Positions 15,811-23,375 are shown, counted from the stretch's first letter. The stretch: DNA of 64,000 bases from JAJDNH01 sp964552395 (GCA_964552395.1 CAZKGM010000005.1:62001-126000); one strand, 5' to 3'. The notes: generated from the sequence alone by a model not told the origin. Translations and numbers: made by a program.

Positions 15811-15839
15811 CACGGGGAGGGTGTTCGCCCGTGTGGCCA
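15811..15839. repeat. Small hairpin repeat, copy 1 (second at 24791-24819)
   Basis: CACGGG and CCCGTG (15811-15816, 15828-15833) can pair around an 11-nt loop and are followed by TGGCCACA. At 24791-24819 the same stem recurs with a partly different loop, followed by TGGCAACA. Stem and flank are kept while the loop varies. Confidence 0.6.
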
Positions 15840-15846
15840 CACGATT

Positions 15847-15988
15847 GAAGAAGGCGGCTCGAGCGGGCTCCGGCGGTCGCCTCAAAGGCATCGATCCCTT
15901 CTCGTGTCGTCGCGACCGCCGGAGCTGCGAGACGGCTGACTGTGCAAGCAGCCAGCCGGCCGCCGGAGTGTCGGAGAACCGTCCCCAT
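15847..15988. repeat. Three-arm structured repeat, copy A
   Basis: Begins with GAAGAAGGCGGCTCGAGC. A 13-bp stem forms between 15868-15880 and 15912-15924 (CTCCGGCGGTCGC with its complement). It is followed by a small bulged hairpin at 15934-15953 and then a third arm at 15957-15968 (CGGCCGCCGGAG) that can pair with the first arm in 11 of 12 positions. Copy B at 23498-23641 keeps all three arms while the loops differ completely. This could be a structured RNA or a mobile palindromic element. Confidence 0.75.
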
Positions 15989-16141
15989 GACTCCCCATGG
16001 CCGGGCTCCCCCTCACGGCTGACACGTACCCCGGCCCGCCCCCAGATCCTTCCTCGCTGACGCTGGTCAGGATGACACGTGGGCGGCGAGATGGTTGCGG
16101 CCGCCGGAGCTGCGGAGATTTCCCTCGCCGCCGCACACAAG

Positions 16142-16166
16142 AAGGGCCGGGATTCCCCGGCCCCTT
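16142..16166 (-). terminator. Rho-independent terminator of the secreted-protein gene
   Basis: GGGCCGGG (16144-16151) and CCCGGCCC (16156-16163) form an 8-bp GC stem around a four-base loop, 28 nt beyond the stop of the minus-strand gene. On the minus strand the stem is followed by TTCTTGTGTG, a modest T-rich tail. It is well placed, but the U-run is imperfect. Confidence 0.65.
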
Positions 16167-16190
16167 GGTGAAGTCCTTCAGAACCCGCGA

Positions 16191-17459
16191 TTACTGTTGT
16201 TTGCCCCCATGCAGCAGGAACGGACCTGGCGGGCTCTGGCCGTCCAGAAAGGTGCCGTTGCATCCGGTGTTGTCGTCACCGGTCGGTGAGAACCCGAAGC
16301 CGGAGCCCACGGCGGAGACAGTGCCGCTGAGCGACATGTTGTTGGAGACGGTGAAGGTGATCGTCCAGGCCATGGTTCCCATGTCGGAGCCATCACCATA
16401 CTGGTAGAGATTGTCGATCTCCACGCCGTTCGTGAACGCGCTAGGCACTACCGGAACGTACAGGGGGTCCTGCTCTGCCGATAGCTCGAAGACGATCGGG
16501 CAGTCGGCTTGGCCGTCCGACGGGGTGTCGTCCTTGTCGAAGTTGATGTAGCTCGCGACCAGGCTGGTCACGAGGCCGTTGGCGACCGTCATGGAGCCGC
16601 CGCCGACAGGACCCTGGGGAACGTAGATCGGGGTCCCGTTGTCGTAGACCTCCAGGTAGTATGTCCCATCCGGCGTCGCAGCTGCGGCTCCAGCCTTCCA
16701 CCATGCCTCCAGGGTGGTGCCGTCGGAGAACGTGTTGTCGTTCTTGGAGGCCACCACGATGGCTGCTCCCGAGGTGACCTCGACATGCAGGGTGGCGTTG
16801 TCGAAGCTGCCGGCGCCGAGATCGCCGATCGGTGCGTAGAAGGCGGCGTAGGGCTGCAGCGTGTAGGACCGCGTTGCGAGCGTGGCTCCAGAGGTCGTGA
16901 TCAGCTTGAACGTGATCGACGTCGTGGTGGGGCCGGTGTTGACGGCAAAGATGTTGGTGCGGAAGGTGCCGGGAAGGGTGCCGTTGTCGGTCAGGCCGAC
17001 GATGTCGGTGGGCGAGCCGGGAGTGACCGCGTTGCCGGCCGAGATTCCCTCCAGCCCCTGTCCGAAGGTGCCGCCGGTGGCCTGGTTGTAGATGCGGCAG
17101 TTGGCGAGCACCTCACCCCCCGTGGCCACGATCCGGAAGGCGCCACCCTGACTGCCGCCGAGGCCGAAGGTGTTGAGGATGACGTCGGGCAGGACCAGCG
17201 TCTGGCTCGCCTGGACGGTGAAGCTGACCGGGGTCGCCGACGAGTTGTCGGTGTCGCGGGGCAGGTAGTAGATGTCGACGTTCACCGCCGTGGTGCCGGG
17301 ATTGAAGATGTACAGGTCGGTGACCCACACCGAGGTCTGCTTGCCCTGCCCGCGTGCCGCGGCCGGGACGAACAGCTGGGTGCCTGGGTTGAGGGCGAGC
17401 GCCGCCGACGAGATGCCGAGGGCGATCAGGGCAACGAAAAGGACCGTTCTCCGGGACAT
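16191..17459 (-). CDS. Secreted beta-rich protein of unknown function
   Basis: A 422-residue exported protein. The signal peptide is classic (MSRRTVLFVALIALGISSAALA, cleavage near residue 22). The mature part is rich in Thr, Gly, Ser, Asn and Val with alternating hydrophobic residues, which suggests a beta-sandwich or beta-barrel fold, and the only conspicuous cysteines are widely spaced. Motifs such as VTDLYIFNPGTTAVNVDIYYLP recall a C-terminal immunoglobulin-like or bacterial surface-protein module, but I recognise no named domain. The ATG at 17459 was chosen over an in-frame ATG at 17492 because AAGGAGG stands just upstream and the signal peptide starts there. It has its own terminator, and its promoter region carries an inverted repeat. 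It is monocistronic and divergent from dnaX. Confidence 0.85.
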   Translation of the reverse strand: MSRRTVLFVALIALGISSAALALNPGTQLFVPAAARGQGKQTSVWVTDLYIFNPGTTAVNVDIYYLPRDTDNSSATPVSFTVQASQTLVLPDVILNTFGLGGSQGGAFRIVATGGEVLANCRIYNQATGGTFGQGLEGISAGNAVTPGSPTDIVGLTDNGTLPGTFRTNIFAVNTGPTTTSITFKLITTSGATLATRSYTLQPYAAFYAPIGDLGAGSFDNATLHVEVTSGAAIVVASKNDNTFSDGTTLEAWWKAGAAAATPDGTYYLEVYDNGTPIYVPQGPVGGGSMTVANGLVTSLVASYINFDKDDTPSDGQADCPIVFELSAEQDPLYVPVVPSAFTNGVEIDNLYQYGDGSDMGTMAWTITFTVSNNMSLSGTVSAVGSGFGFSPTGDDNTGCNGTFLDGQSPPGPFLLHGGKQQ

Positions 17460-17813
17460 CGGAAATTCCTCCTTACGCTGTGGGCGTCCCACGGGACACC
17501 GCTGAGTGACGCTGGCGGCGCCCCGACGTTGACGTCGTCGAGCCGTTCGCGCTCAATCATACCCGACCCGTAGCCGCGGTGGACACTCAGCGGTCACTGT
17601 GGACACCGGGTCGTGGCGCGGTCGGGAACGCCGGGCCAGCGGGTCCGGGGAGCCCAAACCCGCCCTTGACCAGTGTGCACAGAGGTCGAATCGAGACACT
17701 CTCGGGCTATGGAGCTCCCGAGGCTAGCCTGCCGCCGCTCGGGGTGAGGCCTGGGTTGCCGGAGACTCGGTCGCTCTGTTGGTCGGTTTCGCATCCTGGG
17801 TTACCATGCCCCC
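17460..17813. other. Divergent promoter region between the secreted-protein gene and dnaX
   Basis: 354 nt with no gene. For the minus-strand gene, a -10-like TATGAT lies at 17561-17556 without a good -35. It is bracketed by an 11-bp inverted repeat, ACCGCTGAGTG at 17498-17508 and its complement at 17584-17594. The last 100 nt before dnaX were inspected for the SRP RNA that sometimes sits there; the conserved tetraloop domain is absent. Confidence 0.5.
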
Positions 17814-19391
17814 GTGACCTACCAGGTCCTCGCACGTACGTGGCGGCCACAGCGGTTCGCCGATCTGATCGGCCAGGACGCGGTCGTGCAGACGCTGCAG
17901 AACGCCCTGGGCGGAGGCACTCTCGGCCACGCCTACCTGTTTTCGGGGCTGCGCGGCGTCGGCAAGACGACGGTCGCGCGGTTGCTTGCGAAGGCGGTCA
18001 ACTGTGCCGAGGGACCAACGGCCGAGCCGTGCGATGGCTGCGAGGCCTGCCGCGAGATCGCGGCCGGCTCGAGCCTCGACGTCGTCGAGCTCGACGGCGC
18101 CTCCAACCGCGGCATCGACGATGTCCGTGAGCTGAGGGAGCTACTGCGATACCGACCCTCTCGCGACCGCTACCGCGTCATCATCATCGACGAGGTCCAT
18201 ATGCTTACCCGGGAGGCGTTCAACGCCCTCCTCAAGAGCCTCGAGGAGCCGCCCCCGTACATCCTCTTCATCTTCGCCACCACCGAGCATCACAAGGTGC
18301 CGGCAACGATCCTCTCCCGTTGCCAGCAGCTCGAGTTCAGGCCGGTCAGCTCCCGCCTGATCACCGCCCACCTGGCGGCGATCTCACAGCGGGAGGGTTT
18401 CGGTCTCACCGCGGAGGCCGCGGCGGCGATCGCGCGTGCGGCGGAGGGAAGCGTGCGCGACGCACTCTCCCTCGTCGACCAGCTGCGTGCGTTTTCCGGC
18501 GACGAGATCGACGGCCAGGCTGTGGCCGAGGTCCTCGGCATGCCGCGGGGCGAGCAGGTGGCGCGGCTGCTGGAGCTCCTCGCCGGGGGACAGGCGGCGG
18601 CCGCCCTGGCCCTCCTTCGTGAAGAGCTGGGTGCGGGCCATGACGCAGTTGTTCTTTTCCGCGAGCTCGGACACGCCCTTCGGCGCATGCTCCACCTGCA
18701 GCTGGACCCGAAGCTCGAGCCGGAGCTGGCCGACGACGGCCGCGAGCGCCTGGCGGCGGTTGCCGCGGGCCTCGACAGCACGGCGCTGGTCCGCATGCTC
18801 GGCCTGTGGGTCGAGCAGGAGCCGCTGGTCCGAGAGGGGGCAAACCGCGAGCTCGGCCTCGAGGTCGCCTGCCTGCGCCTCGCGCGCTGGCCCGTGGTAC
18901 AGGCGGTGGAAGCGGTCCTTGCCGGCACGCCGACACCGCCGGCGGCGGGCGGCGCTGCCGACGGCGGACGCGGGCGGTCGCAGGGCGCCGCGGCTGGCGG
19001 CGCGGGGGCTGACAGCCCGCACCCGAAAGGCTCACCCGGCCGGCGGCTGAGCGAGGCGCTGTGGGACGAGCGCCCTCGCATCGCGTCCGCCGTCGACAGC
19101 GCCACGGTCCTCTGCGACGACGGCGTGGTGCGCCTGGTGCTGCCCGCCGACAGGACTGCGCTCGCCGCCTACGCGCGTACGCCGGAGGCAATGTCGGTTC
19201 TCAGCGGCGCAGTCGGGCGCGTCATCCCGGACTGCAACGAGGTCGTCATCGAGGTCGATGGGGAAGGCGATGAGGAAGGCGGCCGCCCGCTGAGCTCGGA
19301 GGCCGCCGATGATGATGCCGTCCGCCTCGTGCAGCAGGTTCTGGGCGGTGAGGTCGTGGCGGTGACCCGAGACCGGCGGGAGGCCGAGTGA
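17814..19391 (+). CDS. dnaX: DNA polymerase III subunit gamma/tau
   Basis: DnaX is the ATPase of the clamp loader that loads the beta sliding clamp and holds the replisome together. The 525-residue protein has Walker A SGLRGVGKTT (residues 44-53), a zinc module with C64, C73, C76 and C79, the Walker B/DEVH motif in IIIDEVHMLT, the sensor 1 region LFIFATTEHHKVPATILSRC, and domain III helices. The C-terminal third is rich in Gly, Ala and Pro around residues 380-410 and then has a short folded tail, consistent with a tau-like extension. The start is GTG at 17814 (VTYQVLARTWRPQ, as in the family). No obvious slippery A-run for programmed frameshifting to make gamma was found. recR follows after 19 nt. 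Confidence 0.96.
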   Translation: MTYQVLARTWRPQRFADLIGQDAVVQTLQNALGGGTLGHAYLFSGLRGVGKTTVARLLAKAVNCAEGPTAEPCDGCEACREIAAGSSLDVVELDGASNRGIDDVRELRELLRYRPSRDRYRVIIIDEVHMLTREAFNALLKSLEEPPPYILFIFATTEHHKVPATILSRCQQLEFRPVSSRLITAHLAAISQREGFGLTAEAAAAIARAAEGSVRDALSLVDQLRAFSGDEIDGQAVAEVLGMPRGEQVARLLELLAGGQAAAALALLREELGAGHDAVVLFRELGHALRRMLHLQLDPKLEPELADDGRERLAAVAAGLDSTALVRMLGLWVEQEPLVREGANRELGLEVACLRLARWPVVQAVEAVLAGTPTPPAAGGAADGGRGRSQGAAAGGAGADSPHPKGSPGRRLSEALWDERPRIASAVDSATVLCDDGVVRLVLPADRTALAAYARTPEAMSVLSGAVGRVIPDCNEVVIEVDGEGDEEGGRPLSSEAADDDAVRLVQQVLGGEVVAVTRDRREAE

Positions 19392-19410
19392 GAGACGGCA
19401 GGGGGGTGGT

Positions 19411-20013
19411 GTGGAGCTGAGGCCGGAGGCGGTGCGCGATCTGCTCGGCGAGCTCGAACGGCTGCCGGGAGTTGGGCCGCGCTCGGCCCAGCGACTGGTA
19501 GAGCATCTCCTGACTTGCCCCGCGGAGCGGGTTGCGCGGCTGGCCGAAGGGCTGGCGCAGCTGCGCGGTAGCGTCAGGCTGTGCTCGAGTTGCGCCCTGC
19601 TCACTCAGAGCGACCCGTGTGCGGTGTGCGCCGACCTCGGGCGCGATCGTGGCGTCATCCTGGTCGTCGAGGAGCCGACAACGGCGTGGACAGTTGAGGC
19701 GACCGGCGAGTACCTGGGCCTCTACCATGCCCTCCTGGGCCACCTGTCGCCGCTCCACGGGGTCGGCCCGGACGACCTGACGATCGAGCGCCTGCTCGAG
19801 CGCGTGCGCGGCGGAGGCGTGCGCGAGGTGATCCTGGCGACCAACCCGACGGTGGAGGGAGAGACGACTGCTCTCTTTATCGCCCGCCGGCTGCAGCCGC
19901 TCGGCGTTGAGGTGAGCCGGCCGGCCTCCGGAATCCCGGTCGGCGGCGAGCTGGGATCGGTAGACCGGGTAACCCTGGCGCAGGCGCTCCAGCTGCGTCG
20001 CCGGGTCTCGTAA
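19411..20013 (+). CDS. recR: Recombination mediator RecR
   Basis: RecR works with RecF and RecO to load RecA at gapped DNA. The 200-residue protein has the helix-hairpin-helix LERLPGVGPRSAQRL at residues 16-30, the four-cysteine zinc finger C58, C61, C70 and C73, the Toprim strand VILVVEEPTTAWTVE, and the Walker-B-like C-terminal region with NPTVEGETTALF. Length is standard. The start is GTG at 19411, 19 nt after dnaX, with a G-rich ribosome site. In most bacteria a ybaB/ebfC gene lies between dnaX and recR. It is missing here and there is no room for it. Confidence 0.96.
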   Translation: MELRPEAVRDLLGELERLPGVGPRSAQRLVEHLLTCPAERVARLAEGLAQLRGSVRLCSSCALLTQSDPCAVCADLGRDRGVILVVEEPTTAWTVEATGEYLGLYHALLGHLSPLHGVGPDDLTIERLLERVRGGGVREVILATNPTVEGETTALFIARRLQPLGVEVSRPASGIPVGGELGSVDRVTLAQALQLRRRVS

Positions 20014-20185
20014 CACTCCTCGAAGAAGCTCCTCCCGTTTGAGTCGGGTCGTCTCCTCAGCAGCTCGTGATGCCTCACCTCTCACCCCTTCGGCCACTCA
20101 AGTGCCCGTGGCGGCGAACCCCCAGAGCTTGCTTGCGTTTGGCAACTGTGTTAGAACGAAAAGGTTCACGAGGGAGGCTGCAGCT

Positions 20186-20674
20186 GTGGACACCAGTCTG
20201 GTGATGTACCAAGAGGAGTTCGATAGGATCAGCGCCGTCCTCAACCGACTGCGGGTGGATGCGAATGCCAAGATCGTGTTCCTCGTGGATAAGAACGGCC
20301 AGCAGATCGCCGGCGCCGGAGAGATCGATCAGGTGGACACCACCTCGCTTGCTTCCCTGACCGCCGGCAACGTGGCCGCTACCGACGGGCTGGCTAAGCT
20401 GATCGGTGAGAAGGAGTTCTCGATCCTCTTCCACGAGGGCAAGAAGGACAACATCCACATCTCCATCGTCGGACAGCGCCTGATCCTGGTCGTGATCTTC
20501 GACGAGCGCTCCTCCCTCGGTCTCGTGCGCCTGCGCGTCCGCAAGGCGGCGGCGGAGGTCGAGGGAGTCCTGACACAGATGGAAGCAAAGGCGCGCGAGG
20601 TCGGAAGCTCGGGCCAGGAGTCGCCGTTCGCTGAGATCACCGACGAAGACATTGACGCTCTGTTTTCCGAATGA
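20186..20674 (+). CDS. mglB: MglB, Roadblock/LC7-family GTPase-activating protein
   Basis: MglB is the GAP of the polarity GTPase MglA; in Myxococcus it marks the lagging pole and controls motility reversals. The 162-residue Roadblock protein closely follows the MglB sequence as I know it: LVMYQEEFDRI at the N-terminus, ANAKIVFLVDKNGQQI, DTTSLASLTAGNVAA, GLAKLIGEKEF, and the C-terminal SPFAEITDEDIDALFSE. The GTG at 20186 was chosen because GAGGGAGG stands eight nt upstream; an upstream in-frame ATG would add about 50 unrelated residues. Its stop overlaps the mglA start by four nt (ATGA), so the pair is made together. This marks the host as having a cell-polarity or gliding-type system. Confidence 0.94.
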   Translation: MDTSLVMYQEEFDRISAVLNRLRVDANAKIVFLVDKNGQQIAGAGEIDQVDTTSLASLTAGNVAATDGLAKLIGEKEFSILFHEGKKDNIHISIVGQRLILVVIFDERSSLGLVRLRVRKAAAEVEGVLTQMEAKAREVGSSGQESPFAEITDEDIDALFSE

Positions 20675-21255
20675 GCTTCATCAATTACGCCGCCAGGGAG
20701 ATTAACGTCAAGATCGTGTACTACGGTCCCGGCCTGTGCGGCAAGACCACCAACCTCCAGTATATCTACGAGCGCTCGAATCCGCAGCAGAAGGGGAAGC
20801 TGATCTCGCTCGCTACGGAGACGGACAGGACGCTGTTCTTCGACTTCCTGCCGCTCGACCTCGGTTCGGTGAGAGGTTTCAAGACCCGTTTCCACCTCTA
20901 CACGGTGCCGGGGCAGATATTCTATGACGCCAGCCGCAAGCTGATTCTGAAGGGGGTCGACGGGGTGGCGTTCGTGGCCGATTCCCAAGAGGCGCGCATG
21001 GACGCCAACGTGGAGTCGCTGCACAACCTGGTCGTCAACCTGCGCGAGAACGGCTTCGAGCTCAAGAACATGCCGTACGTGCTCCAGTTCAACAAGCGTG
21101 ACCTTCCGACCGCGGTGGGGGTGGACGAGATGTACCGCAAGTTGAACTTCAAAGGCGAGCCGTCGTTCGAGGCCATCGCGACCGAAGGGATGGGCGTCTT
21201 CGAGACCCTGAAAGCGGTCGCCAAGCAGGTTCTCTACGACCTGCGGCGCAAGTAG
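20671..21255 (+). CDS. mglA: MglA, Ras-like polarity GTPase
   Basis: MglA is a small Ras-like GTPase that switches cell polarity and recruits motility machinery at the leading pole. The 194-residue protein has the P-loop GPGLCGKT (residues 19-26), the DxxG-equivalent region in which the family typically has TVPGQ (LYTVPGQIFYDASRK), and QFNKRDLP as the NKxD base-recognition motif. ETDRTLFFDFLPLD is the switch I-like segment. Length equals the Myxococcus protein. It is translationally coupled to mglB, its own GAP. No other motility genes are next to it, so whether it drives gliding, type IV pili or only polarity cannot be read here. Confidence 0.96.
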   Translation: MSFINYAAREINVKIVYYGPGLCGKTTNLQYIYERSNPQQKGKLISLATETDRTLFFDFLPLDLGSVRGFKTRFHLYTVPGQIFYDASRKLILKGVDGVAFVADSQEARMDANVESLHNLVVNLRENGFELKNMPYVLQFNKRDLPTAVGVDEMYRKLNFKGEPSFEAIATEGMGVFETLKAVAKQVLYDLRRK

Positions 21256-21323
21256 GCACGCACAGGGATATCTGTGACACCGGTCGAGTGTTCGAGGCAA
21301 GTCTTCGCTGAGGGAGTGAGCCC

Positions 21324-22070
21324 ATGAGATGGGCGGTCACCGTCCTTGCTGCGGGCAAGGGGACGCGGATGAGGAGCGACCTTCCCAAGGTGCTGCACCT
21401 GCTCGGCGGCCGGGTGCTCCTCGACCACGTGCTCGACACCGCGCTCGCGGTGGCGGGGCCAGAGGCCGTCGTCGTGGTCATCGGCCACGGCGCCGAGGCG
21501 GTACGAGCCCATGTCGCCGGCCGGGGAGTCGTCTGTGTGGTCCAGGAGCCACAGCTCGGCACCGCCGACGCGGTGCGGGTGGCATTGGGCGGGCTCGAGC
21601 CGGGCTTGGCGGATGCGCTGGTTGTCCTCTCGGGCGATGTGCCGCTACTGCGACGCACAACGGTGGCGCGGCTCCAGCGGCGCCTCGACCCCGGCCCCGC
21701 CGCGGCCATCCTGACCGCGGTGCTTGAAGAGCCAGCTGCGTACGGACGGGTGCTGCGGGATGACGACGGCTCGGTCGCCGCCATCGTCGAGGCCTCCGAC
21801 GCGACGCCGGAGGAGCTGCGTATCCGTGAGGTGAACGCGGGCATCTACGCGTTCAGGGTGCCGCCGCTCGCGGCGGCGCTTGCCTCGGTCGCCACGGACA
21901 ACTCCCAGGGGGAGTACTACCTGACGGACGTGGTCGCCGATCTCAGGAGTCGCGGCCTTGAGGTCGCCGCCGAGGTACTGGACGAGCCCACGGAGATGCT
22001 CGGAGTCAACACCCGCCACGACCTCGCAAACCTCGAGGCGCTCCTACACAGCCCGCCCCGCGCCGGATGA
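21324..22070 (+). CDS. GlmU-N-like sugar-1-phosphate nucleotidyltransferase, no left-handed beta-helix domain
   Basis: A 248-residue nucleotidyltransferase that matches the uridylyltransferase half of GlmU (UDP-GlcNAc pyrophosphorylase). The N-terminal loop LAAGKGTRMRSDLPKVLH holds the GxGTRM and PK signatures, followed by VVQEPQLGTADAV, LSGDVPLL with the metal aspartate, YGRVLRDDDG, EVNAGIYAF and DNSQGEYYLTDVV, all as in GlmU. It ends where the acetyltransferase beta-helix would begin, and no hexapeptide repeats follow. A separate acetyltransferase would therefore be needed if it serves UDP-GlcNAc synthesis; glmS is at 48.6 kb. MurU-type recycling is another possible role, since an AmgK-like kinase is at 1.4 kb. 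The next gene, pgpA, is 61 nt away. Confidence 0.85.
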   Translation: MRWAVTVLAAGKGTRMRSDLPKVLHLLGGRVLLDHVLDTALAVAGPEAVVVVIGHGAEAVRAHVAGRGVVCVVQEPQLGTADAVRVALGGLEPGLADALVVLSGDVPLLRRTTVARLQRRLDPGPAAAILTAVLEEPAAYGRVLRDDDGSVAAIVEASDATPEELRIREVNAGIYAFRVPPLAAALASVATDNSQGEYYLTDVVADLRSRGLEVAAEVLDEPTEMLGVNTRHDLANLEALLHSPPRAG

Positions 22071-22131
22071 GCCAGAGCAGAGGGTTCGTGTCCACCCCAC
22101 CCGATCGGCACGGCTCTGCTACGATCCGCCC

Positions 22132-22665
22132 ATGACAGGAGCCGTCTCACCAGGCCCCACCGGCTCACGCGCGCGTTGGGCTTTCCGGCTCGCAACCACC
22201 TTTGGCCTTGCCGATCGCATCCCGGCGCCGGGGACGTTCGCGGGATCGCTGCCCGCAGCCGCGATCTGGGTGGCTCTCGCGCTCCTGCTGACACGTTCGT
22301 CGGAGCTGGCGATGGTAACCGCCGTCGGCGCGGTGGCGGCGGCGACCGTTGGGGTCTGGGCAGCGGACGAGGAGGCGCGGCGGCGGGGCGTCGAGGACCC
22401 GGGGCCGGTCGTGATCGACGAGGTCGCAGGCCAGTGGCTGACCTACCTCGTGGCCCTGCCGTGGCTCGAGCTGGGAGGCTGGTCCCACACTGCGTTGCTC
22501 GGACTGGCGGGGTTTGTCGTGTTCCGGGCGTTCGATGTCGTGAAACCGTGGCCGGTGCGGCGGTTGGAGCGGCTGCCTGGCGGGCTCGGAATCGTGGCCG
22601 ACGATCTGGCGGCGGCGCTCTATGCCGGCGTCGCCCTCGCCCTCGCCGCCCACTGGCTGCTGTAG
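22132..22665 (+). CDS. pgpA: Phosphatidylglycerophosphatase A
   Basis: PgpA dephosphorylates phosphatidylglycerol phosphate, the last step to phosphatidylglycerol, in the inner membrane. The 177-residue protein has about four membrane helices. It carries the family landmarks: the N-terminal ATTFGLADRIPAPGTFAGSL with the PGTxGS turn, and the active-site stretch VEDPGPVVIDEVAGQW with the metal-binding Asp and Glu residues. FRAFDVVKPWPVRRLERLP with GLGIVADD is the second conserved block. ATG 22132 was chosen by homology; the longer frame upstream is the shadow of the preceding gene. The stop is immediately followed by a 35-nt dispersed repeat, and no terminator is evident. Confidence 0.94.
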   Translation: MTGAVSPGPTGSRARWAFRLATTFGLADRIPAPGTFAGSLPAAAIWVALALLLTRSSELAMVTAVGAVAAATVGVWAADEEARRRGVEDPGPVVIDEVAGQWLTYLVALPWLELGGWSHTALLGLAGFVVFRAFDVVKPWPVRRLERLPGGLGIVADDLAAALYAGVALALAAHWLL

Positions 22666-22702
22666 CCCGGGTCGCAGGAGATCGCGGGCGAATGGTCCCG
22701 GC
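22666..22702. repeat. 35-nt gene-end motif, copy 1
   Basis: CCCGGGTCGCAGGAG followed by a GCGGGCGAATGGTCCCGG-like half starts on the base after the pgpA stop. It matches positions 23679-23713 and 62198-62230, which share CCGGTCGCAG and TGATCCGGG with similar spacing. Each copy touches or nearly touches a gene end. Confidence 0.55.
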
Positions 22703-22706
22703 CACG

Positions 22707-22813
22707 GCAGATCCGCGGCCTGCGGCCGCACCCCTCGGGGACCGTCAGTCCGTCCTCGAGGCAAGCCTCGGTCCGTCCTGCCGACCCCGAGGGGCCGCTG
22801 CGCTCGGATCTGC
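22707..22813. repeat. 107-nt palindromic repeat, copy 1
   Basis: Outer arms GCAGATCCG and CGGATCTGC (22707-22715, 22805-22813) are perfectly complementary. An inner 10-bp pair CCCCTCGGGG/CCCCGAGGGG and a small apical CGAGG/CCTCG stem with loop CAAG complete a long hairpin. Copy 2 (23269-23375) has the same length and identical arms. I count 11 differences, mostly in unpaired positions, and its apical loop is AGGA. Confidence 0.82.
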
Positions 22814-23268
22814 CTCCCAGGTTCTGTGAGAGGTCAGTGAGCCCCCACCCTTCTTGATAGGGGAGGGATCGCGCAGATGCGCCCTCTCGCATCCCGCCGC
22901 TGCGCTCGCTTCGTCGTCGCGACCACGAGGTCAGCGACTCCTCGCTCGCTGGCGGCGAGGCGCGATGAGAACGCCCTGCGCGATCCCGTGTGGACGGGTG
23001 TGGCGCGATCGCATGTCCCGTGCGGGCGGTCGCCCGCAGCCCGCCGCGCGGGCCGGCGGGGCGGGAACGGAGCGGTGCGTCGTCGAGCGGCTGCACCCGC
23101 CGAGGACGCCGGGAAGGACAGTGCTCGGAGGCTTACCCTCCGAGGCCGTCGGCCCAAGCCTCCTGCGCCCGGGTCCTCCCGCCGCCCGCAGCGGGATGGC
23201 CGCTCGCCTCCTTCCGCTCCGTCCCCGTCCCGCCGCGGGACCGTTCCTGGGGAGAACGCCCCTGGAGG

Positions 23269-23375
23269 GCAGATCCGCGGCCTGCGGCCGCACCCCTCGG
23301 GTTCCGTCAGTTCGGCCTCGAGGAGGACCTCGGCCCGGCCTGCCGGCCCCGAGGGGCCGCTGCGCTCGGATCTGC
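23269..23375. repeat. 107-nt palindromic repeat, copy 2
   Basis: Same length, same orientation and same paired arms as the copy at 22707-22813, with a different apical loop (AGGA instead of CAAG). The two copies bracket 455 nt of noncoding sequence, so they could be the ends of an inserted unit or two members of a dispersed structured family. Confidence 0.82.

Larger units (their letters stand above)
15608..16190. other. Repeat-rich intergenic region, no gene seen
   Basis: This 583-nt gap follows the antiporter operon and precedes the end of the convergent secreted-protein gene. It contains a short GACGTGA tandem (15654-15672), a CACGGG/CCCGTG hairpin at 15811-15830 that recurs at 24.8 kb, one copy of the three-arm element (15847-15988), and an orphan arm of that element at 16097-16117. 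ORFs crossing it run through all of these and have no recognisable domain. Confidence 0.7.

Noticed and set aside
15409..16263. 284-codon minus-strand frame across the intergenic gap
   Set aside because: It runs from inside the antiporter gene through the repeat elements into the secreted-protein gene, which no real gene would do.
17700..17813. SRP RNA upstream of dnaX
   Set aside because: The conserved GGAAG-type apical domain was not found, despite a vaguely similar GCTCTGTTGG stretch.
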